Positions 7,882 through 16,689 are shown, counted from the first letter of the stretch. The stretch is DNA of 33,388 bases from an uncultured Clostridia bacterium (GCA_948517135.1 CAORJJ010000006.1:7584-40971), one strand, 5' to 3'. The notes: generated by a model from the letters alone, not told the origin. Numbers and translations: made by a program.

Positions 7882-10281
7882 ATGAGAAAGAGAAATGAAC
7901 TAACGCCAAGGGATTTAAAGGATGTTTGTAATCCAAATTCATTCAAATTTGAAACTACAAAAGAATTAGTTGAAGAAAATGAATTAATTTATGGGCAATC
8001 AAGAGCTATAAAAGCACTTGAATTTGGAACAGATGTAAATATAAAAGGATATAACTTATATCTAGAGGGACCAACTGGTGTTGGAAAAACAATGTATACA
8101 AAAAGATTTTTAGAAGCTAAGGCTCAAAAAGGAAAAGTTCCTCATGATTGGGTATATATATATAATTTTGAAAATCCAAATGAACCAGTAGCAGTATCTT
8201 TTCCAGCAGGACAAGGAAAAGTATTTGCTCAAACAATGGAAAATTTTGTTAAAGATGTTAGAAGAGATATTAAAAAAACTTTTAACAATGACGATTTTGA
8301 AAAAGAAAAACAAATCATAAAACAAGAATATGAAGAAAAAAGAGAGGCTTTACTTGAAAAATTAAACCAAAAAACAATGATTCAAGGTTTTCAAGTTAAA
8401 TCAACTGAAAATGGTGTTTATATGATGCCTGTATTAGATGGTAAAACATTAGCAGAAGAAGAGTTTGATGAACTAGATGAAAGTATAAAAAAGGAATTTG
8501 AAGAAAGATCAGGTTTGGTTCAGGAACAAATTTTTCAAGCACTAGCTGAAATAAAGAATATAGAAAGAGAATCTGATAAGAAAGTTGATGAATGGCAAGC
8601 CAATATTGCATTAATGACAATTAATGTTCATATAAATTCAATAAAAGCTAATTACAAAAGAAATAAGAAAGTTGGAACATATTTAGATGGTGTAAAAAAA
8701 GATATACTAAAAAATATTAATAGTTTTTTGGTATCTGATTCAGACCAAAAAAATGCACAACCAACAATGCAACAAATACAAAAGCCTGAACTAAAAGAAC
8801 CATGGCTTAACTATAGAGTTAATTTATTTATAGATAACAGTAAACTAGAAGGTGCTCCTGTAATAATGGATACAAATTATTCATATTTTAATATTTTTGG
8901 AGGATTAGAATATGAAAATCAATATGGAGCATTGAAAACAGATTATATGATGATAAAACCTGGATTGCTACATCAAGCAAATGGAGGGTATATAATTTTT
9001 CAAGCAAAAGATATTTTAGCAAATGGTGTTTGTTATGAAGCTTTGAAAAAAGCATTAAAAATAAAAGAGTTATCTATTGAAAATTCAACAGAACAAAAAG
9101 CTGGAATGCTTTTAATATCATTAAAACCAGAGCCAATTCCATTAGAAGCCAAAGTTTTATTAGTTGGAAATTCTAATATTTATCATACATTATTAACTAT
9201 GGATGATGATTTTAGAAAATTATTTAAAATAAAAGTAGAATTTGAAGAAGATGCACCAAAAGATAATAAAAACATTGAAAGATTAAGTAATTTTGTTAGA
9301 AGTTTTTGTATTCAGGATAATTTATTAGATTTAGATAAAGAAGCAATGGCAAAAGTTGTGGAATTTGCTTCCAAACTTGCAGGAGATAAAGAAAAGTTAT
9401 CAACACAATTTAGTGAAATTGGAGAGATTGTAGGTGAAGCTTCAGTTTGGGCAAAAAAAGAGAAACAAAAAATCATAACAAAAGAGTATATACAAAAAGC
9501 ACTTGATGAAAGAACAGAGAGAATAAAAAAATATGATACTAGATATTTACAGATGATTAAAGAAGAATCATTATTAATTGATACAGATGGATTTGAGGTT
9601 GGACAAATAAATGGTTTAACAGTAATTAGTGTAGGAGATTATTCATTTGGAAAGCCAGCAAGAATAACTGCTAGCACATATGTTGGAAAAGAAGGAATTG
9701 TAAATATTGAAAGAGAAGTTGAAATGTCTGGTTCATCACATTCTAAAGGTGTATTTATATTAACAGGATATTTAGGTGAACAGTTTGCACAAGACATGCC
9801 ACTTTCATTGACTGCAAATTTGTGTTTTGAACAGTTATATGGAGGTGTTGATGGTGACAGTGCATCAAGTACAGAAGCATATGCAATTCTTTCAAGTTTA
9901 TCAGGAATACCAATAAACCAATCGATAGCGGTAACAGGATCAATAAATCAAAAAGGTTTTATACAACCAATTGGTGGAGTTAATGAAAAAATAGAAGGTT
10001 TCTATCAAATTTGTAAATTAAGAGGCTTTAATGGAGAACAAGGGGTTATAATTCCAAAACAAAATGTTAGAAATTTAAGTTTAAATGATGAAGTTATAGA
10101 ATCTGTAAAAAAAGGAAAATTCCATATTTATGCAGTATCAACAATTGATGAAGGAATTGAAATCTTAACAGGAGTTCCAGCAGGAAAGAAAGATAAAAAT
10201 GGTAAATTTCCACTAGGAACAATAAACTATTTAGTTCATGAAAAATTAAAAAGATTTTCACAAATTAGTGAAGGAAAATAA
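7882..10281 (+). CDS. Lon-family ATP-dependent protease (AAA_32/LonB-like)
   Basis: A 799-residue ATP-dependent serine protease. The AAA module has Walker A GPTGVGKT at 63-70, and is interrupted by a coiled, charge-rich insertion at about 125-260. The C-terminal Lon peptidase domain shows the Ser-Lys dyad: Ser660 in GDSASSTE and Lys703 in GGVNEKIEGF, 43 residues apart as in canonical Lon. It lacks the N-terminal Lon substrate-binding domain and matches the group often annotated as Lon-related putative protease rather than LonA. It probably degrades misfolded or regulatory proteins. GGAGG precedes the ATG. It stands alone between two terminators. Confidence 0.93.
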   Translation: MRKRNELTPRDLKDVCNPNSFKFETTKELVEENELIYGQSRAIKALEFGTDVNIKGYNLYLEGPTGVGKTMYTKRFLEAKAQKGKVPHDWVYIYNFENPNEPVAVSFPAGQGKVFAQTMENFVKDVRRDIKKTFNNDDFEKEKQIIKQEYEEKREALLEKLNQKTMIQGFQVKSTENGVYMMPVLDGKTLAEEEFDELDESIKKEFEERSGLVQEQIFQALAEIKNIERESDKKVDEWQANIALMTINVHINSIKANYKRNKKVGTYLDGVKKDILKNINSFLVSDSDQKNAQPTMQQIQKPELKEPWLNYRVNLFIDNSKLEGAPVIMDTNYSYFNIFGGLEYENQYGALKTDYMMIKPGLLHQANGGYIIFQAKDILANGVCYEALKKALKIKELSIENSTEQKAGMLLISLKPEPIPLEAKVLLVGNSNIYHTLLTMDDDFRKLFKIKVEFEEDAPKDNKNIERLSNFVRSFCIQDNLLDLDKEAMAKVVEFASKLAGDKEKLSTQFSEIGEIVGEASVWAKKEKQKIITKEYIQKALDERTERIKKYDTRYLQMIKEESLLIDTDGFEVGQINGLTVISVGDYSFGKPARITASTYVGKEGIVNIEREVEMSGSSHSKGVFILTGYLGEQFAQDMPLSLTANLCFEQLYGGVDGDSASSTEAYAILSSLSGIPINQSIAVTGSINQKGFIQPIGGVNEKIEGFYQICKLRGFNGEQGVIIPKQNVRNLSLNDEVIESVKKGKFHIYAVSTIDEGIEILTGVPAGKKDKNGKFPLGTINYLVHEKLKRFSQISEGK

Positions 10282-10292
10282 TAACAAATTAG

Positions 10293-10361
10293 AGACGTTA
10301 GTTTTTTATCAATATATAGCACGTGTTATATATGATAAAGTTTAAAACTAACGTCTTTTTT
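10293..10361 (+). terminator. Long-stem terminator after the Lon-like gene
   Basis: AGACGTTAGTTTT (10293-10305) pairs perfectly with 10344-10356. A second stem of TTATC/GATAA and alternating TA sequence folds inside it, and six T residues follow. The roughly 60-base hairpin is unusually long for this window. Confidence 0.9.
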
Positions 10362-10395
10362 GTGTTACAATTTCCTTATATTTATGTAATAAATA

Positions 10396-10424
10396 TTGTT
10401 TTTTTGTAGATATGAATATATAAT
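10396..10424 (+). promoter_or_regulatory. Promoter of the LPKAG protein gene
   Basis: TTGTTT (10396-10401), 17 bases, TATAAT (10419-10424). It sits 23 bases before the ATG, with a GGGGG ribosome site between them. Confidence 0.6.
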
Positions 10425-10447
10425 AAGAAAAAAAGGGGGAAGTACGT

Positions 10448-11506
10448 ATGAAAAATGTTAAGAAAACAATATCTGTTATATTAATAATGATAGTAACTTG
10501 TATGTATGTAAATACTGCATTTGGTACACAAGTTACAGAAGATAATTTTTATAAAACATTAAAAAGCTTAAAAAAAGTTGTAATAAAAACTTGGAATGCT
10601 GATGCACCATCATATGAAGAAAGTAGTATGAAATCAACAGTAACAAGAACATATGATGAAGAAATAGTTAATACTTCAAAAGGGATTGACTATTGTTATT
10701 CATTAGATGAAAATAGTGAAAAAATAAAGTTATTTTCAACAGAATATAGTATAGATTCAAATGTTTTTAAGGCAAAAGCTCATGTTGAGGCAGAAGATAT
10801 ACAACAACTAATTAAAGATGACGAAGATGCTTTACTATATTTGGGAATAATTATGACTTTTTCTCAGCTACCAACAGATTATATTATGGCATTAGCAGAG
10901 TTAACTGGTGTAAAACCTGAAAATGCATATGGATACTATGCCGAAAACATTGGAACAGAAAATGAAACAGATTCTAGAGGAATAATAAAATATAATTTCA
11001 TAAATAATGATAAGTATTTAGATCTTGATTTAGAGGTAGACTTAGAAAAATTTTCTAAGATTGATTCTACATATTTAAAAGGTGATTATGCATATCAAAT
11101 AACAATTGAAAAAAGAAATGTGTCAGATGATAAAAATGAAAACCAAGTTTCAGATGAAAATGAGAATAAAGATAACGATGTGAATAATGTAACAAATACA
11201 ATAAATGATAAAAATGAAAATAGGAATAATTCAAAAAACACAAACACAAACACAAATACAAAAAATAATATCAATAAGAATACTAATAGAAATACTAACA
11301 CTAATACTAATACAAATAGAAATGTTAATAAAAATAATAATACTAAAAAAGTTGATAACAATACAAATAGTAAGCTAGATAATACAGTTAGCGAGAATAA
11401 ATTACCTAAGGCAGGTATTGCAAAAGGTGGATTAGTTATAATATCAATTTCAATAATTGGAATATACTCATATAAAAAATATATAGACTATAATAAAATG
11501 TTTTAA
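10448..11506 (+). CDS. Secreted LPKAG-anchored surface protein with Asn/Thr-rich stalk
   Basis: A 352-residue protein that I do not recognise by family. Residues 1-26 form a signal peptide (basic start, hydrophobic core, cleavage likely after TAFG). Residues 27-225 form a predicted folded ectodomain with no known motif. Residues about 226-315 are a hydrophilic Asn/Thr/Lys stalk. The C-terminus has LPKAG, then a hydrophobic stretch and a basic tail, a sortase sorting signal with Ala in place of Thr. It is therefore expected to be displayed on the cell wall. The pilus-island proteins use LPSTG and LPDTG, so a different sortase may handle this one. It has its own promoter; thyX follows after 13 bases. 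Confidence 0.8.
   Translation: MKNVKKTISVILIMIVTCMYVNTAFGTQVTEDNFYKTLKSLKKVVIKTWNADAPSYEESSMKSTVTRTYDEEIVNTSKGIDYCYSLDENSEKIKLFSTEYSIDSNVFKAKAHVEAEDIQQLIKDDEDALLYLGIIMTFSQLPTDYIMALAELTGVKPENAYGYYAENIGTENETDSRGIIKYNFINNDKYLDLDLEVDLEKFSKIDSTYLKGDYAYQITIEKRNVSDDKNENQVSDENENKDNDVNNVTNTINDKNENRNNSKNTNTNTNTKNNINKNTNRNTNTNTNTNRNVNKNNNTKKVDNNTNSKLDNTVSENKLPKAGIAKGGLVIISISIIGIYSYKKYIDYNKMF
11218..11350 (+). repeat. Asn/Thr low-complexity repeat coding for the stalk
   Basis: Imperfect AAYACA/AAYACT units encode alternating Asn-Thr runs within the LPKAG protein. Synonymous codons vary between units, so the repeat is not a recent exact duplication, but its length may differ among strains. Confidence 0.8.
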
Positions 11507-11519
11507 GAAAGGGAAAAAA

Positions 11520-12926
11520 ATGAAAATTGAATTAATTGGTGGATGTACAAAAGAAGAATTAGAATCAAGAATTCAATATGTAGCAGGAGCAGGAAAATTA
11601 TCAAGATTTCCAGGAAATGTAACAGAGGTTTTAGAAAGTTGCAATGATTATGAATCAAATTTAAAATTAATAAAAAGAATTATAAAAATGGGACATAAAT
11701 CAATTATTGAACATGATTTTTTAGTGTTTGCTTTAAATGATGTAACACCAATAGTAGAACAAACTTTAATAGGTTATAGATTAACATCATTTACTGTAAA
11801 ATCAAGAAGAGAAGTAGATTTTAGAACAGCAGGATTTTATACTCCAGAATTTAGAAATAAATCTGGTGAAATACATGAAAAAAATGAAGAATTAAAAGAA
11901 GAATATAATAAACATATAAAAATGTTATTCAATACATATGGAGATATTGTGGATAACGGTGTGAGCAAAGAAGATGCAAGATTTATATTACCATATGCAT
12001 ATCATAGTAATTTTATTATGGGTGTAAATGGTAGAGAACTAGAAAGAATGATTATTGCACTAAGAAATGGTAAGTTAAGCAATATTCCAGATTTAAAAGA
12101 AGTTGGGGATGAATTGTATAAAATTGTGAAAGATCATGTACCATACTTAGTTCCAAATTTGAAAAAACAAGAAAATAATTTAGAAACTGGTTTTGAATAT
12201 TTAGAAAGTATGGAAAAAAGACCAGAAATAGAAATATTAGAAAAAACAAATATGATAAGTTATACACCAAATTCAGATGATGTTGTTCTTGAAAGTGCTA
12301 TTATGTACCATTATCAATGTTCAAGAGAAAAGGCAAAAGAAATTTTAACTAATATGGTAAAAAAAGATGAAAAAGCAAAAGAGAAAATGATGTATGAAAT
12401 TATGCATAAAGAAGAAAGAAGAGAATTAGAACAAGTAACTTTTACATTTCAAATTCCAATTTCTTTAGCTGTACTTACTCATTTAACAAGACATAGAATG
12501 CATTCATTATTAATTCCAGAATTTTTGCCAATGTGGGATTTAAAAAATTATATTACACCAATATCTATACAAGAGAATGCAAATGATATTTATCAAGAAG
12601 CTGTTAGAAAAAATATAGAAATAGTAGAAAAATTTAGATTATTAGGTGTAAATGAAGGAGATTTAGTATATTTCTATTTAAGCAATCAGATGGTAAATGT
12701 TATAACAACTATGAATGCTAGAAATATTCAATGGGTAACAAGACTTCGTTGTTGTAATAAAGCACAATGGCAAATTAGATTTATTGCAAATGATATAAGA
12801 AGACAAGTAAGTGAGGTTGCACCACTTATTGGTAAAGGACTTGGAGCAACATGTATGACTGATAGATATTGTGGTGAAGGTAGAGAATCATGTGGTTTAA
12901 TAGATAAGATATTAATGACTAATTAG
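11520..12926 (+). CDS. thyX: Double-length FAD-dependent thymidylate synthase ThyX
   Basis: Makes dTMP from dUMP with methylene-tetrahydrofolate and FAD. At 468 residues it is about twice a normal ThyX (210-250) and appears to hold two ThyX modules. Module 1 (about 1-230) keeps GHKSIIEH (from Gly58) and the Ser90/Ser95/Arg97 part of the signature, but has GYR instead of RHR and lacks a clear AQWEIR. Module 2 (about 280-468) has RHR at 324-326 and AQWQIR at 415-420, but has lost the second half of the RHRxxSxNExSxR signature. The two halves look complementary, so one chain may build composite active sites. It could be mistaken for two genes, but the frame is continuous. The spacing from the LPKAG gene is 13 bases. 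Confidence 0.88.
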   Translation: MKIELIGGCTKEELESRIQYVAGAGKLSRFPGNVTEVLESCNDYESNLKLIKRIIKMGHKSIIEHDFLVFALNDVTPIVEQTLIGYRLTSFTVKSRREVDFRTAGFYTPEFRNKSGEIHEKNEELKEEYNKHIKMLFNTYGDIVDNGVSKEDARFILPYAYHSNFIMGVNGRELERMIIALRNGKLSNIPDLKEVGDELYKIVKDHVPYLVPNLKKQENNLETGFEYLESMEKRPEIEILEKTNMISYTPNSDDVVLESAIMYHYQCSREKAKEILTNMVKKDEKAKEKMMYEIMHKEERRELEQVTFTFQIPISLAVLTHLTRHRMHSLLIPEFLPMWDLKNYITPISIQENANDIYQEAVRKNIEIVEKFRLLGVNEGDLVYFYLSNQMVNVITTMNARNIQWVTRLRCCNKAQWQIRFIANDIRRQVSEVAPLIGKGLGATCMTDRYCGEGRESCGLIDKILMTN

Positions 12927-12954
12927 AGTAATAGATATTAGTTAAGGAGGATTT

Positions 12955-13842
12955 ATGATAGATTTACATACACATACAAATCATTCTGATGGAACAGATT
13001 CATTAGAGCAAATCTTAAAAAATGCAGAAGAAAGTAATATAGAAGTACTTTCTATAACTGACCATGATTCTGTTGGTGCTTATTTGGAACTTGAAGAAAA
13101 TCCAAGTTTTAGAAATTTATATAGTGGAAAAATAATTGTTGGTTCAGAACTAAAAACTTTTTATGACAAAGTTTCAATAGAAATTTTAGCTTATGGAATT
13201 GATTATAAAAAAATAAGAATTCATAAATATGATGCATTCCAAATGCAAAAAGAAATTCTTGAAAAATATAAAAAAATAGCAAATGAACTTGGATTAAAAT
13301 ATGATAAGAATGAATTTTATATTGATAGAAAAAATCCATGTAAACAGTGGGCATCTTTTGTACTTGCAACAGAGATTTTAAAACACGATGAAAATAAAGA
13401 AATAATACAAAAAATTGGTGAATTTACTCCAACATCTTTTTTTAGAGTACATCAAAGCAATAAAGAGAGTGTATTTTATTATGATGAATCATATGCATCA
13501 ATTGATATAAATGAAACAATTTCAAGAATACATGAGGCAGGTGGACTTGCATTTTTGGCTCATGGATTTATATATCCTTTTAAAGATAAAACTAAGACAA
13601 TAGAAGAAATTTTAACTACTACTAAAATTGATGGAATGGAATGCATGTATCCACTTTTTTCTGATGAAGAAAGAAAAATTGCTTTTGATTTGTGCAAAAA
13701 ACATAATAAATATATGTCAGGTGGAACAGATTATCATGCAAAAAATAAGCCTGATATTATGCTTGGTACAGGAATAAATAATAATGTAAATATAGAATAT
13801 GAACTTATAAAACCTTGGATAGATAGGATAAAACTAAAATAA
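12955..13842 (+). CDS. PHP-domain phosphoesterase
   Basis: A 295-residue metal-dependent phosphoesterase of the PHP superfamily. It opens with DLHTHTNHSDG (metal-binding His residues), continues with ITDHDSVGAY, and has later ligands in FLAHGF and GGTDYHAKNK. The layout resembles the YciV/RNase AM group that hydrolyses 3',5'-nucleotide bisphosphates or trims short RNA 5' ends. The exact substrate is not decided by sequence. AAGGAGG lies six bases before the ATG. It follows thyX by 28 bases, perhaps in one transcript, and ends at a very strong hairpin. Confidence 0.88.
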   Translation: MIDLHTHTNHSDGTDSLEQILKNAEESNIEVLSITDHDSVGAYLELEENPSFRNLYSGKIIVGSELKTFYDKVSIEILAYGIDYKKIRIHKYDAFQMQKEILEKYKKIANELGLKYDKNEFYIDRKNPCKQWASFVLATEILKHDENKEIIQKIGEFTPTSFFRVHQSNKESVFYYDESYASIDINETISRIHEAGGLAFLAHGFIYPFKDKTKTIEEILTTTKIDGMECMYPLFSDEERKIAFDLCKKHNKYMSGGTDYHAKNKPDIMLGTGINNNVNIEYELIKPWIDRIKLK

Positions 13843-13884
13843 ACAAATATGAGGCTAATCAATTTGATTAGCCTCATATTTGTT
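13842..13884. terminator. 20-bp perfect-stem terminator, bidirectional
   Basis: Bases 13842-13861 pair perfectly with 13865-13884 around ATT. T-rich bases flank it on both strands, serving the PHP gene on + and the 83-residue orphan on -. It is the longest perfect stem in the window. Confidence 0.9.
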
Positions 13885-13907
13885 ATAGGTGATGAGAAGT
13901 CTCATCT

Positions 13908-14159
13908 TTAAGACTGGTCTGAGTGGAACTTTTTCATAATCTCCATATTCTCTGCAGAACAGTTTTCGTGATCACGGCCTGCGAGTGCTTTGAAAACTTT
14001 GTTAAAAGCGCTTGCCATAACCGGATTGGTGAACTGCCTTCCGTTGTATGGGCGTGAGCCGAATTCCCGAAGAATTGAATTCATTTCGCTGGAGAGATAT
14101 GATGCTTCATCCTCAGTTAATTGTATTGATAAAGTTACCATTGCCTCAGATTTTTCCAT
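13908..14159 (-). CDS. Orphan 83-residue protein of foreign composition
   Basis: I do not recognise the family. The protein is soluble, acidic at the start and mixed later, with TLSIQLTEDEASYLSSEM suggesting a strand then a helix, and FNKVFKALAGRDHENCSAENM near the end. No membrane segment or catalytic motif is evident. The ATG at 14159 is chosen because GGAGG lies eight bases upstream. Its G+C is about 42% by direct count, against under 30% around it, and it uses CGG, CGC and CGT arginine codons that native genes avoid or use rarely. A consensus promoter with an overlapping palindrome lies upstream. It is likely a recently acquired, regulated small gene; a phage or element remnant is possible. 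Confidence 0.7.
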   Translation of the reverse strand: MEKSEAMVTLSIQLTEDEASYLSSEMNSILREFGSRPYNGRQFTNPVMASAFNKVFKALAGRDHENCSAENMEIMKKFHSDQS

Positions 14160-14184
14160 TTCTAATACCTCCGTATCGTTGGTT

Positions 14185-14196
14185 ATTGTGTACAAT
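14185..14196. promoter_or_regulatory. Small inverted repeat near the orphan's transcription start
   Basis: ATTGT and ACAAT flank two central bases, just downstream of the -10 box. It could be a second operator. Five-base arms are short in AT-rich DNA. Confidence 0.3.
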
Positions 14197-14199
14197 ATT

Positions 14200-14228
14200 A
14201 TTATAACATCATATAGATGTTATGTCAA
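14200..14228 (-). promoter_or_regulatory. Consensus sigma-A promoter of the 83-residue orphan
   Basis: On the - strand TTGACA (14228-14223), exactly 17 bases, and TATAAT (14205-14200): a full match to consensus in both boxes, the strongest promoter in the window. Such strength for an 83-residue gene suggests that it is normally repressed. Confidence 0.9.
14203..14223. promoter_or_regulatory. Palindromic operator within the orphan's promoter
   Basis: ATAACATC and GATGTTAT, perfect 8-base arms around TATAT, fill the spacer and overlap both promoter boxes. Binding of a dimeric repressor here would block RNA polymerase. No repressor gene is adjacent; the orphan itself lacks an evident helix-turn-helix. 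Confidence 0.6.
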
Positions 14229-14297
14229 TTTCAATAATACGTAGTATTAAGAATCTTATTAAATCTTTAAAAATCTCTTTATTTCTTTGAAAATCTA

Positions 14298-14306
14298 TGA
14301 TATAAT
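14298..14306 (+). promoter_or_regulatory. Extended -10 promoter element of the rsmE operon
   Basis: TGATATAAT is an extended -10 without a clear -35, 34 bases before the rsmE TTG start. Confidence 0.5.
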
Positions 14307-14339
14307 ATTAAAATCAGTAAACTTAGGAGAATATGAAAT

Positions 14340-15098
14340 TTGAGAAAGTTTTTTGTTGAAACAAATCAAGTAAATAATAATCAAATACAAATAATAGGTG
14401 AAGATGTTAATCACATAAAAAATGTATTAAGACTAGAAATTGGTGAGCAAATAAAAATATGTGATAAAAAAACTAGTACAAACTATATTTCTGAAATTTC
14501 CGAAATTACAAATAAATATGTAAAATGTGATATAACAGAAATTGCAGAAAATGAAGCAGAAGGAAATGTTGAATTACATATTTTCCAAGGACTTCCAAAA
14601 GCTGATAAAATGGAACTAATAATCCAAAAAGGTACAGAACTTGGTGTAACAGAATTTATACCAGTCTCTTTTAAAAGATCTATTGTTAAACTTTCAGGAA
14701 AAGATGAAACAAAGAAAATAGATAGATGGAATAAAATTGCAGAAGTAGCTGCGAAGCAATGTGGTAGAGATTTAGTTCCAAATGTTAGAAGTATAGAAGA
14801 TATAAAAAGCATATGTAATGAAATTAAGCAATATGATTTGGTTTTGCTTGCATATGAATTAGAAGAAAAAAACTATATAAAAGATGAATTACTAGAACTA
14901 AAGAATAAAAAAGAGAATTACAAGATAGCAGTTATTATTGGACCAGAAGGCGGAATAGATCAATCAGAAGTAAAAATAATGCAAGAGAATGGTGCAAAAG
15001 TAATTAGTTTAGGAAAAAGAATTTTAAGAACTGAAACAGTGGCTCTTCAAGTTTCTTCTATAATTATGTATGAATTAGAAAATGGAGGAAATAAATAG
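14340..15098 (+). CDS. rsmE: 16S rRNA m3U1498 methyltransferase RsmE
   Basis: Methylates N3 of U1498 in 16S rRNA with S-adenosylmethionine. The 252-residue protein has the N-terminal PUA-like segment (HIKNVLRLEIGE), then KADKMELIIQKGTELGV and AAKQCGR. The knotted SPOUT site follows: IIGPEGGIDQSEV and SLGKRILRTETVAL. It starts with TTG at 14340, with AGGAGA about ten bases upstream; an out-of-frame ATG at 14332 is discounted. The next gene starts directly after its stop. Confidence 0.95.
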   Translation: MRKFFVETNQVNNNQIQIIGEDVNHIKNVLRLEIGEQIKICDKKTSTNYISEISEITNKYVKCDITEIAENEAEGNVELHIFQGLPKADKMELIIQKGTELGVTEFIPVSFKRSIVKLSGKDETKKIDRWNKIAEVAAKQCGRDLVPNVRSIEDIKSICNEIKQYDLVLLAYELEEKNYIKDELLELKNKKENYKIAVIIGPEGGIDQSEVKIMQENGAKVISLGKRILRTETVALQVSSIIMYELENGGNK

Positions 15099-15758
15099 TT
15101 GGAAAAAGCTAAGTTAATGCAGCTTGAAATTGAAAGGCAAAGAAAATTACCTAGAGAAGTAAAAAATGATATTAATACTATTATTTTTCAAAATTTATTA
15201 GCAGCAACTATTATAATGGCATATTTTTGCCTTATAAATGTTACATATTATAAAGTAGATACAATACATTTTGAAGAATATATGAAATATTTTGCTTTAG
15301 GAATAATTTTTATAACAGTAATTGATATTGAAATTGCGTATAGAAAAAACAGTATAAAACTTTGGATTATAGGGGTAGAATTTTTAATAAGTGGAGTTGT
15401 TTCATTATATATTCCATATATATATTTGCATACAAACAATGTTATTAGAATTATAGTTATGATTTTGCCTGCAATATTAGTTATTTACTATTTTTTAAAA
15501 TCAATTATTATTTATAAACAAAAAAAGTTTCATTATCAAAATAATCTAAGTGATGTTAAACAGATTATGAAAGATGATGAGAAAAAGAGTTATTTAGATG
15601 AAGAAAGTAAAAAAACATATAGAGCAAAAACAGAAGAAGAAGAAACAATAAAACAAGTTATTTTAAAAGAGCAAGTTATTAGAAGAAAGAAAAGACAATT
15701 AGAAGCTGAGAAGCAAAGTATAAATAAAAATACTAAAGTAAAAAAAGGAAAGAGGTAA
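15099..15758 (+). CDS. Four-helix membrane protein with charged tail
   Basis: An unrecognised 219-residue protein. About four hydrophobic segments lie between residues 28 and 145, flanked by a basic N-terminus, and are followed by a cytoplasmic tail (about 150-219) rich in Lys, Glu and Arg that could form a coiled coil. The start is TTG at 15099, abutting the rsmE stop, with GGAGG inside the end of rsmE, so translation is probably coupled. Its stop is six bases before yicC. No enzyme motif is seen; a membrane scaffold or nucleic-acid-binding tail is possible but unproven. Confidence 0.75.
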   Translation: MEKAKLMQLEIERQRKLPREVKNDINTIIFQNLLAATIIMAYFCLINVTYYKVDTIHFEEYMKYFALGIIFITVIDIEIAYRKNSIKLWIIGVEFLISGVVSLYIPYIYLHTNNVIRIIVMILPAILVIYYFLKSIIIYKQKKFHYQNNLSDVKQIMKDDEKKSYLDEESKKTYRAKTEEEETIKQVILKEQVIRRKKRQLEAEKQSINKNTKVKKGKR

Positions 15759-15764
15759 ATAAAA

Positions 15765-16640
15765 TTGATTAAAAGTATGACAGGTTTTGGCCGTGGAAGA
15801 TATGAAAATGAAGGTAGAAGCTATACAGTAGATATAAAATCTGTAAATCACAAATATACAGATATATCTGTTAGATTACCCAGATTTTTAAATAGTGAAG
15901 AAGACAAAATAAGAAAAAGAATAAGTTCAGCTATATCTAGAGGAAAAGTAGATGTACTAATAAGTTTTGAGAATTATAGTAGTAAAGGTACTAATATAAG
16001 AATAAATAAAGAACTTGCTAAGGAATATATAAAAGAATTAAAAAGTTTAGCTGATGAAACCGATTTACAGTTTAATGTTGATGTTATAGATATTTCTAAA
16101 TTTCCTGAGATTTTAAAAATAGAAGATACTCAAGATGAAGAATTAATAGGAAAAGAATTAATGCTTGCAGTAGACGGGGCATTAGAAAAATTTATCTCTA
16201 TGAGAGAGTTAGAAGGAACAAGACTTATTCAAGATATTGAGCAAAGAATTTATTTTATTCAAAATAAAGTAAATGAAATAACTGAATTTTCAAATACTCT
16301 AGTTGCTGAATATATGGAGAAATTAAAAATAAGAGTAAATGAATTACTTGAACCAAATACAGTTGATGAAAATAGGTTAATGCAAGAAATAGTTATTTTT
16401 TCAGATAAGTCATCTATTGAAGAAGAACTTACAAGACTAAAAAGTCATATGTCTCAATTTTTAGAATTAATAAAGCAAAGTTCACCAATAGGTAAGAAAA
16501 TCGATTTTTTAATTCAGGAAATTAATAGAGAAGTTAATACAATAGGTTCAAAAGCAAATTGTTTAGATATTACTAATAGAGTTATTGAGATAAAAACAGA
16601 AGTTGAAAATATAAGAGAACAAATACAAAATGTAGAATAA
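15765..16640 (+). CDS. YicC/YloC-family endoribonuclease
   Basis: A 291-residue member of the YicC family, reported as an endoribonuclease involved in RNA turnover. It opens with the diagnostic IKSMTGFGRG and IKSVNHKYTDISVRLPR, and closes with KIDFLIQEINREVNTIGSKA, the conserved C-terminal box. Start codon is TTG, placed to give the canonical family N-terminus, with AGAGG upstream. It heads the conserved yicC-remA-rpoZ-gmk order seen in Firmicutes (gmk and rpoZ are swapped relative to B. subtilis). Confidence 0.95.
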   Translation: MIKSMTGFGRGRYENEGRSYTVDIKSVNHKYTDISVRLPRFLNSEEDKIRKRISSAISRGKVDVLISFENYSSKGTNIRINKELAKEYIKELKSLADETDLQFNVDVIDISKFPEILKIEDTQDEELIGKELMLAVDGALEKFISMRELEGTRLIQDIEQRIYFIQNKVNEITEFSNTLVAEYMEKLKIRVNELLEPNTVDENRLMQEIVIFSDKSSIEEELTRLKSHMSQFLELIKQSSPIGKKIDFLIQEINREVNTIGSKANCLDITNRVIEIKTEVENIREQIQNVE

Positions 16641-16689
16641 TTTTTATAGATTTTAAGAAATCTAAATTTTAAAGAAAGTAGGTAAAAAT

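Noticed and set aside
11218..11350. Repeat resembling a CRISPR or minisatellite
   Set aside because: Units are short, imperfect and in frame as Asn-Thr codons; there are no spacers.
13891..13906. GATGAG-AAGT-CTCATC as a separate terminator of the orphan gene
   Set aside because: No T-tract follows on the - strand; the adjacent 20-bp stem is a better terminator.
16641..16689. Possible terminator between yicC and remA
   Set aside because: AGATTTTAAGAAATCT is a short AT-rich stem with no T-run; the operon probably continues.
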